Below are positions 1-12,006 of a stretch of 64,000 bases of DNA, one piece after another. The stretch is taken from positions 21,001-85,000 of the forward strand of contig NW_005434663.1 in the NCBI RefSeq assembly GCF_000315625.1. The letters run 5' to 3'. The translations under genes and the position numbers were made by a program. The notes beneath the pieces are model-generated. The model did not search any database. It saw nothing but the letters and a program-made list of their open reading frames with translations, and had not been told where the DNA came from. The stretch comes from Guillardia theta CCMP2712 (Eukaryota; Cryptophyceae; Pyrenomonadales; Geminigeraceae). Numbering within the stretch: the stretch's first letter is position 1; each line of letters opens with the position of its first letter.

Positions 1-261
1 GCTGTTGATGGTTGAGGGAGACTGACGAGCTCGGCAGCATGCAGCCCTCGATGCGTCGAGTAAGAGGTAGGAGGAGACGGAGGTGGTGACGCTTGAGAGT
101 TTAGGGGGATGGAGAGGAGAGGGTTTGAGGGATGGGTAGGTTGACGATGAAGGGGATGGAAATCTCCGTCGTCTATTTCCGTGCTGGCTACTCTCCCAAC
201 GACTTTCCGACACAAGCAGAGTGCGTTACTCTTGGTCTTGTCCCCCTCCTCATTTCTTCAG

Positions 262-1310
262 GTGGGACGCTCGCCTCCTCTTGGAGCGGAGTGCCGCCAT
301 CAAGTGCCCTACTGCTGCATACCAGGTAGCTCTTTTCCAATGCTTTCTGCCCTCTTCCTTCATTTTTCTCTCTTCTCGTGCTTCTTTCGCTGATCCGAAG
401 ACCTCTCAGTGTGTTGGAGCGAAGAAGATTCAGCAGGTAAAAACTCGCCTCATTCTCTGCTCTCTGACTGTCCCTTAGGTCCTCGCCTGCCCAGGCATGG
501 TCGAAAAATTCGTCGATGAGGACAGTGCGAAGCGGATTCGCTCGTGTTTTGCAGGTCTGAGTGATGTCGATGAAGGAGTCGCTTTGTTCATGGCTCTTAC
601 TTCAGGGCTCTATGCGCTTGGCGATGGCAGCGTCGAGGCCGACAGAGCGAAGGAGGATGCGATTGCAAATCCGAGCAGGTGAGGCACGACCCATGAGAGG
701 ATGAGACTGAAGTAGGAGCAAGATACGTGCTGAAGCCTCAGCGTGAAGGAGGAGGGAACAACTTCTACGAGGAGGTTAGGAGCAGGTTGAGATGCTGGCT
801 GTGAAGAATGGAGCAGGAGATGAAGAAGAAACTTCTGGAAGGAAACAATGAGACACTGCAAGCCTATATCCTCATGGACATCATCCAAGCTCCCTCCATC
901 CCCTCCGTCTTCCTCAGAAATTTTCAGGTCAGTCTTGTACTGCATACACCCCTCCACTCGTTGACTATCACTCACGGCCTTGCAGGCGATAGAGACGGAG
1001 GCGACGACAGAGCTGGGTACCTATGGCGTGTTCCTAGCAAATGGGGAGAGAGTGATGTTCTCGGAATGCGTGGGGTGAGGAAGGAAGAGGGAGAGACTGA
1101 GACGGACTGCTGAATCATGACAATTTTTCAGACATCTCCTACGATCTAAGCAGGCGACTTCTAAGGAAACTGGTGACCTCTCTTGCCTTCCCGACCTCTC
1201 TTGCCTTCCCGACACTTGCTCCTCACTGCCCCGCAGTGACTCTGCTTTCTTCTTCACAGGTGTCGCTGCTGGCTTTGGTGTCCTCGACAGTCCTATCCTG
1301 TACTAAGATC
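262..1310 (+). CDS. Unidentified multi-exon gene, probably partial at its 5' end
   Basis: I do not recognise the family. Exons that join in frame can be read at about 262-325, 401-436, 479-678, 807-927 and 986-1069, separated by short GT-AG introns. The 479-678 exon encodes an acidic helical stretch (FVDEDSAKRIRSCFAGLSD), the 807-927 exon continues with a Lys/Glu-rich helix followed by QAYILMDIIQAPSIPS, and the 986-1069 exon encodes ELGTYGVFLANGERVMFSE. After about 1070 the correct frame is uncertain, and the gene may stop near 1310 or continue one more exon. No convincing start codon was found, so the N-terminus may lie left of the window. The composition and splice pattern look like real coding sequence; function is unknown. 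Confidence 0.4.
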
Positions 1311-1487
1311 GTGTGCCCAATGAAGCTCCTCAGTTCGCGAGTCCTGCCTACAGGTCATGCGTAATGGCACGGGTAAAGTACTGGGTGGGCATGGTGAATC
1401 TGCTCCATTGTGAGGGAACTACGAGGAGGAAGAGGAGGAGAGGTACCCGCTATCCTTGCCAAATGGATTCGCTCCCTGCACCCAGAG

Positions 1488-2342
1488 TTAGAAGCAAGGT
1501 GGGTCAGGGGAAATGGAAGGAGGGAATGGGTAGAGGACGAGGAGAAGGACACGCAGAGGAAGTGCAGGTGATAAGCTCCACCTGAGAGGGGTTCGACATC
1601 GGGAAGAGTTGCGGCTTGGCAGAGTAGATAGTGATAGGAACGTCCTGCTCGACCAAGGGAGCGAGGTCTTCTCCTCGCTCCTCCTCCTCCAGACAGACAT
1701 GAGGCGACGCGATCTGATGCTCGAGCTGCAACCCATCGTCACTTGCCTCATGTCCCCGTCGGCACTCACCAGAAACGTCCGGTCCCTTCCTCTCGTCGGC
1801 GCGTTGTCTAGCGTTCGCATCCTCCTCTGTCCGCGGGTTTGGTTGTAATGTTCGTCGACCTGAGGCCACTGGTAGTCGAGGGATGTGGTAGTTTCAAAAT
1901 CCCGGGAAGGGGGAAGTGGAGGAGGTTTCTCACTGCACGCTGGGTCAGTGATGCAGGAGGGGTGGTAACAGGAAGGGTAATGTTGAGGGTAGTGGTGCTG
2001 GTATCCAACCTTGCTACGGTCTTCAGTCTCTGTAGCAGCATTTTTTCTCGTGCTCCTACCGTCGAGTCTGGCTGATAGTTGAGTTTCACATGCTCCGCGC
2101 GGGGGTCGCTGAAGTCTAGCTTGCTCGATGTCTTCAAGTCGCTGTTGTCTGCCCGCTGCGAGTGCTCTATGCATCGTTTGAAGGTACTGCCATCCCATCA
2201 GCATTGTGACTGACTCTCCGCACCTCCCTCGCTCTCGTGGTTTGACCATCATCTCCTCCTCTCCTGCTTCTCTGCCTCCTCTTTTCTCACCTCCTTCCCT
2301 TCGGACCATCTGCAGGCATTCGGAAATGACCAGTATAATCAT
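1488..2342 (-). CDS. Possible unidentified gene, exon structure unresolved
   Basis: The minus strand has a stop-free frame of about 285 codons here, and an overlapping frame at 1504-1869 contains a protein-like stretch (EDLAPLVEQDVPITIYSA) that suggests splicing between frames. A helix-like segment (LQTMHRALAAGRQQRLEDIE) lies near 2100-2200. No domain is recognisable. It would converge with the plus-strand gene on its left. This could equally be non-coding sequence with chance open frames, so the call is weak. Confidence 0.28.
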   Translation of the reverse strand: MIILVISECLQMVRREGGEKRGGREAGEEEMMVKPRERGRCGESVTMLMGWQYLQTMHRALAAGRQQRLEDIEQARLQRPPRGACETQLSARLDGRSTRKNAATETEDRSKVGYQHHYPQHYPSCYHPSCITDPACSEKPPPLPPSRDFETTTSLDYQWPQVDEHYNQTRGQRRMRTLDNAPTRGRDRTFLVSADGDMRQVTMGCSSSIRSRRLMSVWRRRSEEKTSLPWSSRTFLSLSTLPSRNSSRCRTPLRWSLSPALPLRVLLLVLYPFPPSISPDPPCF

Positions 2343-2550
2343 GAAGCGCTTTTTCCTCCGACCAGTTGCCTATCAGGCAATTCTTCTTTTGTCCCAGGTT
2401 AAAGTCCATCTGTAACAAAACAAATTACTCTTCTCCTTCCTCAAGCTCTCCCTGCGCTTGTAACTTGGCAAGTGTAGGTAAATGCGGCACAGATGTACCA
2501 AGGAAAGGACTGAAGATGAGGAAGTAGTTGTATGCAGACCCTCTCCAATG

Positions 2551-2722
<172 letters not shown>

Positions 2723-3360
2723 ACTAAGAGTGACTGCCTGCCTGCCTGCCTGATTTCATTTGCCACCAACTGAAAAAGAACAGGAAAAACGGGTTCAAAG
2801 CAGCACGGTTACTAAACGGTTATACAAAGTGCCAATAAAAAAACGCTTTATCGATAAATTATCCCACAACAATCTCAAGCGTTGCGTTTGTGACGGTGTT
2901 GGCCCGGAAACTTGCCAAGTCACTGCCGCATGAAGTTTGGGCCGGGCCGGCCGCCGCTCTGTGCAGCGGGCCCGTACTTATCACTGGGAACAGGGAACTA
3001 ACAGAGGTGATAATCAGTGAGGTTTGTACAGGTGTTCAAGCTTGTTTATTTTCATGATCATCATGGATCACTGGCCGCGGGCAAATGGCGGCCAGTCGCC
3101 CGGCCGGATAGCGCCGAGTTCACTGTCAAGTTAACAAAACTTCTCCTGTAAACCCCCTTCCTAGCCGTCTTGCTAAGGTCCTTCTGGTTTTATGTGCATT
3201 AAACTCGGTCTTGAGCAAAAACTGTCACAGTGTCTTGTTACAACTAAGGTCGATGTGATGTCTGCATTACTTTGGCACAGTACAAGTCTAACAAACTTGT
3301 GCTCCTGCATTCTAGTCTCCCAGAGAACTTCGGAAACACAAGGCTCCTTCACCCGAGTCT

Positions 3361-3492
3361 CTAGTTCCATACTAGCTTGAAGGGCACGGTCTTCTCTATT
3401 CTATTCTACTGGAGAAGACATTCTACTGGAGAAGACCTTCAAGCTAGTATGGAACTAGGGAAATATTCTACTGGCCTCCAGTAGAATATTTC
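3361..3492. repeat. Two adjacent perfect inverted repeats with embedded direct repeats
   Basis: A 23-bp arm at 3361-3383 is matched exactly in reverse complement at 3436-3458, with a 52-bp loop. The loop holds a short direct repeat of a TTCTACTGGAGAAGAC-like unit at about 3405-3436. Immediately after it, 15-bp arms at 3460-3474 and 3478-3492 flank a 3-bp spacer, forming a near-perfect palindrome built from the same TTCTACTGG word. Confidence 0.9.
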
Positions 3493-3940
3493 TGGTAGTA
3501 CTGCCTTCACTGATCAGACTGGGCCCCTTGTCCTCTTGTGTCCATGGATCCAGGGGTGGGACCTCCGAATCCCCCTAGCCGTTACTGACCCTGCGGCATC
3601 TGATAAGGACTGACTCGCTATCACCTGCTGTCTCCCATGGGTCCTAGGCTTCTGCTGTCTGAGTCTTCATGGTTTTCCTACGTCGTCCCTATGACAGCTG
3701 TTGCTGTCCTCTCCGTGAGTACCTTCCTGCATCTGTGCACCGAGCCTCGGAGCCACATCAACTGCTTGACTCGTAACGTAGCCTGAGGTGAGACTAGCTC
3801 CGATCAGTAGCCTCAACACAGTCACGCACAACTTGAAACACCACTGTCTGTAGACTCACTCAGCCACTGTCACTGTCACTGAGCCCGGAAGTTTCAAGTT
3901 GCCTGAGGGACTGAGCGTCCGAGCGAGAGCCACAGTGAGA

Positions 3941-3985
3941 ATCAGACACACATACAAACACACACACAAGCACACACACACACGC
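3941..3985. repeat. CA-rich dinucleotide tract
   Basis: An interrupted (AC)n tract with ACACACAT, AAACACAC and AAGCACAC interruptions. It lies in intergenic DNA. Confidence 0.85.
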
Positions 3986-5164
3986 ATCACAGGTGCACAT
4001 TATCGATGTTCAAATAGACGGGGTTGGTTAATTGTCACCTCTGGCACTCCAAACCAAGAATTGTACCTCAAACTATCGATGTGCTTACGTTCATCACCTC
4101 AAAGATTGCCAACACAAAAAGTTTGATCATTCCCCCTCTGTCATTGTTTTCAGGCTCTTTCCTCTATTCCTGTGAAATCGCGGCTCATACACGCAACCTG
4201 TCTCCGAGACTCAGGCTTCGATGGACATAGTCGATATTAAAGGAATGCGCTGTACACAGCAAATCCTGTTTTCCCACCTAACATTTCCGTTTGCGGCTAT
4301 TTTTTTCACCTAACATCTTTTTTATTGCAGCTTGCAAATCCCCTCTCTGCATCGCGTATGGATCGAACGTTTGGGGAGGGAGGGACCAGAGGCCACCAGC
4401 CATGTATGTGCAGACATCCACCAAAGCTGCAAGAACCAGAAATGCAGCCTAATTCATGGATCCAACTTTAAAATGAGTATTAATATATAATTCGTACAAA
4501 ATGATTCTATTTTAAGAAAATTATAAATACTTATTCGCTGACGGGTGTATTTCCAAATGAAACAGGGTGATGCAAATGATATGAATCGGGGGGGGTGGGG
4601 TGTCATTTTACAGAATATGTTTATTAAAATAATATCTCATAATAAAGATAGGTAACGGTGGCCGGGATGTATGGGGGTGGGGGTTATCAACACGGGGGTA
4701 CTAAACTTGAAATGCCAACCAGGGTGAGGATATTGACTACCTTTATGACTGCGAAAAGGTGAGTAAATCATGGGTAGGGTACAGTAAAAGAGGGGTAATC
4801 ATCCTATATGTCAGGGTCATCGCAATAAGGGGTGGGATCAAATCAAGCAGGTTTTATGACGACATACGATGTCCTCCAGAAAGTTCCTCCCTTCAAAAAG
4901 GTATGGAGGGCCATGTGGACATGGAATAAAGGGGGTACCATATTGATATTTTCAAAATAATTTGTAAAGTTTTAATCTGTTTCTTGTCCAAATTCTGAAA
5001 CCACTTCTCGTCTTATCGAAATATAACCAATGAGGGGGTACATATCAGAAAATCCCTGGTTCGGAATTGGGGTGGGTAAGGACGGCCCGGGAAAGGTTCT
5101 TTCTCAAAGTTCATGGTGAATCCTTTTTATTTTGAGAGGCGGCGGCACACGGCAATCAGCTGCC

Positions 5165-5854
5165 ATGCTCAGGACCGCCGCCACTCTTGCGCTCGTCGCC
5201 TCCGCGTCCGCCTACACCCCCACCCTGGTGAGATCTACATCCTTTCTCATACTCACATCCCCTTTGTCTCTCTCCTTCCTTCTTTCCTTTCTTCTCTCCG
5301 CCTCTCACATCCGCTCTCAATGCCTACTTCATTTCCTCGAACCTAACCAATTGTGTTCCCTTCCACCTGGGTAGTTGCACTATCTCCTGAATATATCTTC
5401 CTGTCCTGTTAAAGTTTTTCCTGATATGTGGAATTGTCTACCCATGTTGAGTTGCGGACTATTTCTCCTATCTCATGATATGTAAAATTTTGGGATTCAG
5501 CAGCGCTGTTTTTTGGCTGCAGAAGCTGTTTTCTTAGACCTAACTCTTTTCTAGATGTCCCTCAACCCATCCAGGCGTGCGGTCGTGCAGGCTGGAGCCG
5601 CCGGAGCTGCTGCTGCTCCTTTCCTCCAGAACGCTCCCGCTGGCGCCTCCATGGACAAGTCCGCCCGCGCTCCCGTGATCACCATCTTCGATCACCGTGG
5701 CTGCAGCCGCGCTCCCAAGGAGTACACCGGCGGTCTCTCCAACACCCAGGACGACCAGATGTGCGTCAAGGCTCAGTCCCTCAAGATCGAGGTGTCTGAG
5801 CAGACTGCTGCTAAGCTCTTGCAGGAGAACCTCTCCTCCATGTTTGGCAAGTAA
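5165..5854 (+). CDS. Cryptophyte phycoerythrin alpha subunit precursor (exons 5165-5227, 5555-5854)
   Basis: Encodes a 120-residue precursor of a cryptophyte biliprotein alpha chain, the light-harvesting subunit that sits in the thylakoid lumen. The mature part has the family signature IFDHRGCSR, whose Cys is the bilin attachment site, followed by the DDQMCVK region. The N-terminus has three targeting layers: a signal peptide (residues 1-16) followed by YTP, a transit-like segment, and a twin-arginine signal (SRRAVVQAGAAGAAAAPF) ending in an AxA-type site before MDKSARAP. The 327-nt intron (GTGAG...CTAG) falls right after the signal-peptide exon, and both exons are in phase 0. The start at 5165 is the Met that directly begins the signal peptide. 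The mature chain is about 68 residues, normal for the family. Known in cryptophytes only, so it fixes the host lineage. Which alpha paralogue this is cannot be told by eye. Confidence 0.95.
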
Positions 5855-6394
5855 ATGTATACAATCTAAGGCTAGCTCAAAACTATTTTTCATTTTAAAT
5901 TCCACCAAATGTGAAACGGACCTTTTCATTGTTTCTCGGTTGTGCGGAATTCCTTTCATCACCTTGGTTGTAATTGAGATTCTTGCACTCACTGCCAGCA
6001 GAAATGATCTATTTCAGTTATGCGCGATTCCTTCTTGGCTTAGTTCCTCAACATGTAGTCATCGGTTCTCCTCAACATGTAGTCATCGGTTCTACGCTCC
6101 TTCCTCTCTCCTCTTCTATTCCGTCTGCCTCATGCACGTTTAAGTTGGTCCTCCTGCTGCTTGGTTCCTGACGCAATATGACGCCTCAAGGTGGGTGGGG
6201 GGTATGCACATGGGGTCAGGGTAGGAAAGAGGTTAATTGAGAAGGGGTGGTACCACGGGCCTGTGAAAGCATTTGATAGCAAAGTGATCTAATTACCATC
6301 ATGAAACGGGGGTGGTGTGATATTATGGGGGGTGCTCAAAAGACGTAGGAGGGGTCTATCTTTTAGACGCATCGGAGACGAATCAACCCGGAAA
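5855..6394. other. Intergenic region between phycoerythrin alpha and malic enzyme
   Basis: Holds the presumed 3' UTR of the alpha-subunit gene, including a perfect 24-bp tandem duplication at 6046-6069 and 6070-6093. From about 6180 it changes to GGGGTA/GGGTGG-type words that run into the malic-enzyme 5' region. No gene is seen. Confidence 0.7.
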
Positions 6395-8940
<2,546 letters not shown>

Positions 8941-8968
8941 GACGACCCCATCTCCTTTCTGCATTCGA

Positions 8969-10053
8969 TTACAAGATATCACCTTGAAAGAGCTGTAAAG
9001 ACGGCCTCTGCAGATGCCCTGTTGAGGAAGAACTGCTCGGGCGAACAAGTTTGCTGCGAGACCACCGGAGATCCTCCTTCCCGGTGGGAAGGTTTGGACG
9101 ATGTTCGATCCTCTTCAGCTCCTTCTCGTCGTTGCCTTCGCTGTTCTCTGTCACCTCCGACATGGAAGAACTCGGAGAGAGCTTCGTCTCGCTCTTGGAC
9201 AACGACAAGTTGACCATGTTCCGCCGTTTGTGCTTGCTACAGTACTGTACTCGAGTGAGCGACGTCCACACGAGACGAGGGAGCGCGAGAAGGATAAGAG
9301 AAAGAGGGGAGAGGGACAAGAACGAGGGAGGATGGAGCACCTGCGGAGACTTGCCAACTTCCCCGTACCAGGGAATGCTGACGCAGCCATCAAAGCTGCA
9401 GCGAGAATGAACGAGATCCAAATCGCTTTTCCGTCGATGTTCGCCGCAGAAACGTGGTACGCCATCGCAGGCGTCTCCGAAGAGAGGCTGCCGCTTGCAT
9501 TCGGGATAGTGACACATCCTGGGGATTGCATCAGCACAGGACGACGGCAATTTTCGAAAGCTCACCTCGAGTTCACATTGATGTGTTGCGGCATCTTATG
9601 GTCGAGGCAGTAGAGTGGAAGACGACTGCTTGCCTCTCCGAAAGAGGCTCGCTTCGAGCATCCAAAGGGATGCCTGCACATGCGTCCAACCGGACGAGGA
9701 GGAGACTTGCTTGCCTTCCTCGTCCTGCGCTTCCTCACAGAGCCAATGGACATCGTCTCTGGAGAGGGCGAGCGTGACAGGACGAGCTGCCTCCAGTCAT
9801 TGGAAGATGGATGGTCAACCTGATCCATGGCAGAGAAGAGCGAGCAAACGTTCAGCCTCAAGTTTTTCTCTAAGTTGATAGCAACACAATCATCCAGCGA
9901 TCCATCAGCACGATGCAACAAGAGCATATCGTTGAACTTCCTCTCAGTCCAGCAGGGGTGTCCAGTAACTGCGAGACCTTCCATGCACGTGAAGCAGGGT
10001 AGAAGAAGTAGCAGGCAAAATAGGCAGCACAAGGGGGCACTCGGTGGATTCAT
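8969..10053 (-). CDS. Secreted EsV-1-7-type cysteine-repeat protein (3 exons)
   Basis: Exons 10053-9566, 9518-9341 and 9244-8969 join in frame to give 313 residues. The protein starts with a strong signal peptide (LCCLFCLLLLLPCFTC). It contains three copies of a motif C-x4/5-C-x5/6-[FY]G-x(8-10)-C-x2-H: one ending YCLDH in exon 1, one starting CHYPEC at the exon 1/2 junction, and one starting CSFDGC that is completed across intron 2 to end YCSKH. This is the EsV-1-7 repeat first named from an Ectocarpus virus and present in brown-algal developmental regulators such as IMMEDIATE UPRIGHT. The C-terminal third is Ser/Lys-rich and without repeats. The stop lies 28 bp from the malic-enzyme stop, tail to tail. 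Function in cryptophytes is unknown. Confidence 0.8.
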
Positions 10054-11136
10054 GACATCGATCTCTTCATGCCATCAAGGAAACTTGAGATCATATTGGC
10101 CTGCAACGTCGAGAATAGAAAGATTTGTATTTGTTGTTCCGCTTGAGAAGGCAAGGGGAGGAGCACTCAAGTGTTTCCAATCATGCAACCGTTGTCAAGG
10201 AAAGGGAATGGAATGATACTCAATGCATTCGCAGCCTTGTTGACAAGAAACATCGCAACTGTTGAAAGCATCAGAAACAGATACTGAACTCTTCCTTGGG
10301 GATCTCCTAAACAACTCTGTGCTCGCTTCCCGTTTCCTCTTCTAATTCACAACAAGGGTCTTCTCTGTTATTCTATGCTGCTCTTCCGCAGTCCACTGAA
10401 CCCTGTCTGATCATGTTTAATCCTATCTCATCCTGTTGTACCCCGACCACTCTTCCCCATTATCGCTCTTGGTTCTGCTTTCCTCTGATTTCAACCTTTC
10501 GCATCATCATTCCACCTTGTCCTCTCGTACTCACCATCAAGTCATGTTTCGAAGTTTCTCTACCTGCCCATGCTTCTCCTCCTCCTCAGTCCTTCTCCTC
10601 CTCGTTTCCTTCGCCCTGCTCCCGCGCACCTCGCTGCCATTCCGAATCCCTTCTACACCCCGGGAGTCCCACCCCCTTTGTACCCTACCCTTTATATCAC
10701 CCCTAGACAAAACATGAAACTGTAAAACACCCCTACCTTTGATACTGTATACCCTTGCTTTAAGTGGGTGGTAACTTGCTGTTTACCCCAGTACCCCCTC
10801 AAGTTCAGCCATCCCTTTATTGTACCCCATCGGAGAAGGAGATTCCGGCGGTGGGGGTGGATGTTGCTAGTACCTGAATCCTTATAAGCTATGACTTAGA
10901 TTCGTAGAAATAGGTAAACCAAGGGGGTGCATGGACATGCAAGGAATGCCTAGGGGGTAGGGTCAATGACCCATAAAGTTCCAGGGAAAGAAGGGGGTGG
11001 ATCACCCCATATCATACTCCTGTAGGATCGGGGGTACTTCTACAGTTCAAAGATGGGGTGGGATGAGAATATGTGCAAAGGGTGGGTATCTTCACAGCAT
11101 TCAAGGGGTACCGGTGGGAAATTCTGAAGAGGCGGC
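10054..11136. other. Intergenic region with C-rich then G-rich word clusters
   Basis: 10200-10640 is pyrimidine-rich without supported coding. About 10640-10830 carries ACCCC/TACCCT words on the plus strand, and about 10840-11110 switches to GGGGTA/GGGGGT words. No gene is supported; short open frames at 10413-10717 are low-complexity Pro/Ser/Cys. Confidence 0.7.
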
Positions 11137-11763
11137 ATGAAGGCGGCGGTGGGGCTAGTGGCTATGGCGACGTTGGCGACGATGACGCTGATAGCGCTGA
11201 AGGTTGACGAATGGGATGAGACCAGGAGAGGGGAAGAGACCATGATGGTTAGCGACCAGGGGGACGCCATGGTAGCTGATAAGCCATGGGGAGTAGATTT
11301 CGATTTACGATACTCCAAGGGCAAGCATCAATGGCAGATCACAAACCTCGTGCTCCATCCTCCTCCACCACCTCCTCCTGCAGGGAAGACTCCTCCCATG
11401 GTCATGACCAAGCCCACTTTCCCTTTCTTTGAGCTTCAGGCCATGAACAAGGCAGACGCTGAGGTCAAGAAGAAGATGGACGACCCTGACACTGACCCGA
11501 AGCTCAAGGAGGCCATGGAGGAGGGTATGAAATCTGCTTCGGGTGCGCTGGACTCGGCCATCGGATGCGCAGAAGGATCGCAGCCGGGATCTTCGATCTC
11601 AACTGCATGCCCCGGCATCGGCTCCGGGAAGCCCCAGGAGGTGAAGAGGCAGTGGAACATGGGGTTTCCTCCTCAAGAGGGGGCAGCAGCTCAGCAGGGC
11701 TCGGCGTACAAGCGAAGAGGCTTAACAGGAGGAGACGTCGATCGCGGCCAGACGGAGGAGTGA
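11137..11763 (+). CDS. Hypothetical protein with N-terminal signal or membrane anchor
   Basis: A single open frame of 208 codons beginning MKAAVGLVAMATLATMTLIA, which looks like a signal peptide or anchor. A proline run follows (LHPPPPPPPAGK), then a charged helical segment (MNKADAEVKKKMDDPDTDPK, LKEAMEEGMK) and a Gly/Ser-rich tail. No domain is recognised. The start is the first Met after the G-rich intergenic tract. It converges with the large minus-strand chromatin gene that ends at 12007. Introns may be hidden in the last third. Confidence 0.5.
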   Translation: MKAAVGLVAMATLATMTLIALKVDEWDETRRGEETMMVSDQGDAMVADKPWGVDFDLRYSKGKHQWQITNLVLHPPPPPPPAGKTPPMVMTKPTFPFFELQAMNKADAEVKKKMDDPDTDPKLKEAMEEGMKSASGALDSAIGCAEGSQPGSSISTACPGIGSGKPQEVKRQWNMGFPPQEGAAAQQGSAYKRRGLTGGDVDRGQTEE

Positions 11764-12006
11764 GCTTGAGCGGGCAGTCAATGGCTGGTTACCTCAAGGG
11801 GCGTGACATCAGGCTTTGTCCTTTGCGGGTCAACACTGAGAGATCTAAGGGGTTGCGGGGAGGACGGAGAGGAGTCGGAGGAAGCAGAGTTAAGCATGCA
11901 GCAGAGAGATTTTGTCTAGCGAGTGTGGGTGGTGTAAGATTGAAGGAGGTGAAGGAAAAGGAAGTCAAACTGTATCGACTGACGTCAACATTCCTCGCAT
12001 ATCCAT

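Larger units (their letters stand above)
2723..5164. other. Intergenic region with GC-rich, hairpin, CA-repeat and GGGGTA-type segments
   Basis: No gene is supported here. About 2880-3130 is rich in GGCC/CCGG words and GTCA motifs. Nested inverted repeats occupy 3361-3492. Between 3840 and 3900 GTCACTG-like words recur. A CA-rich tract lies at 3941-3985. From about 4560 to 5100 the plus strand is full of GGGGTA, GGGGTG and GGGGGT words interspersed with AT-rich sequence, ending just before the phycoerythrin alpha gene. Confidence 0.75.

Noticed and set aside
8969..10053. EsV-1-7 protein considered as a direct viral insertion
   Set aside because: The gene has two spliceosomal introns, a signal peptide and ordinary neighbours; no other viral genes are near.
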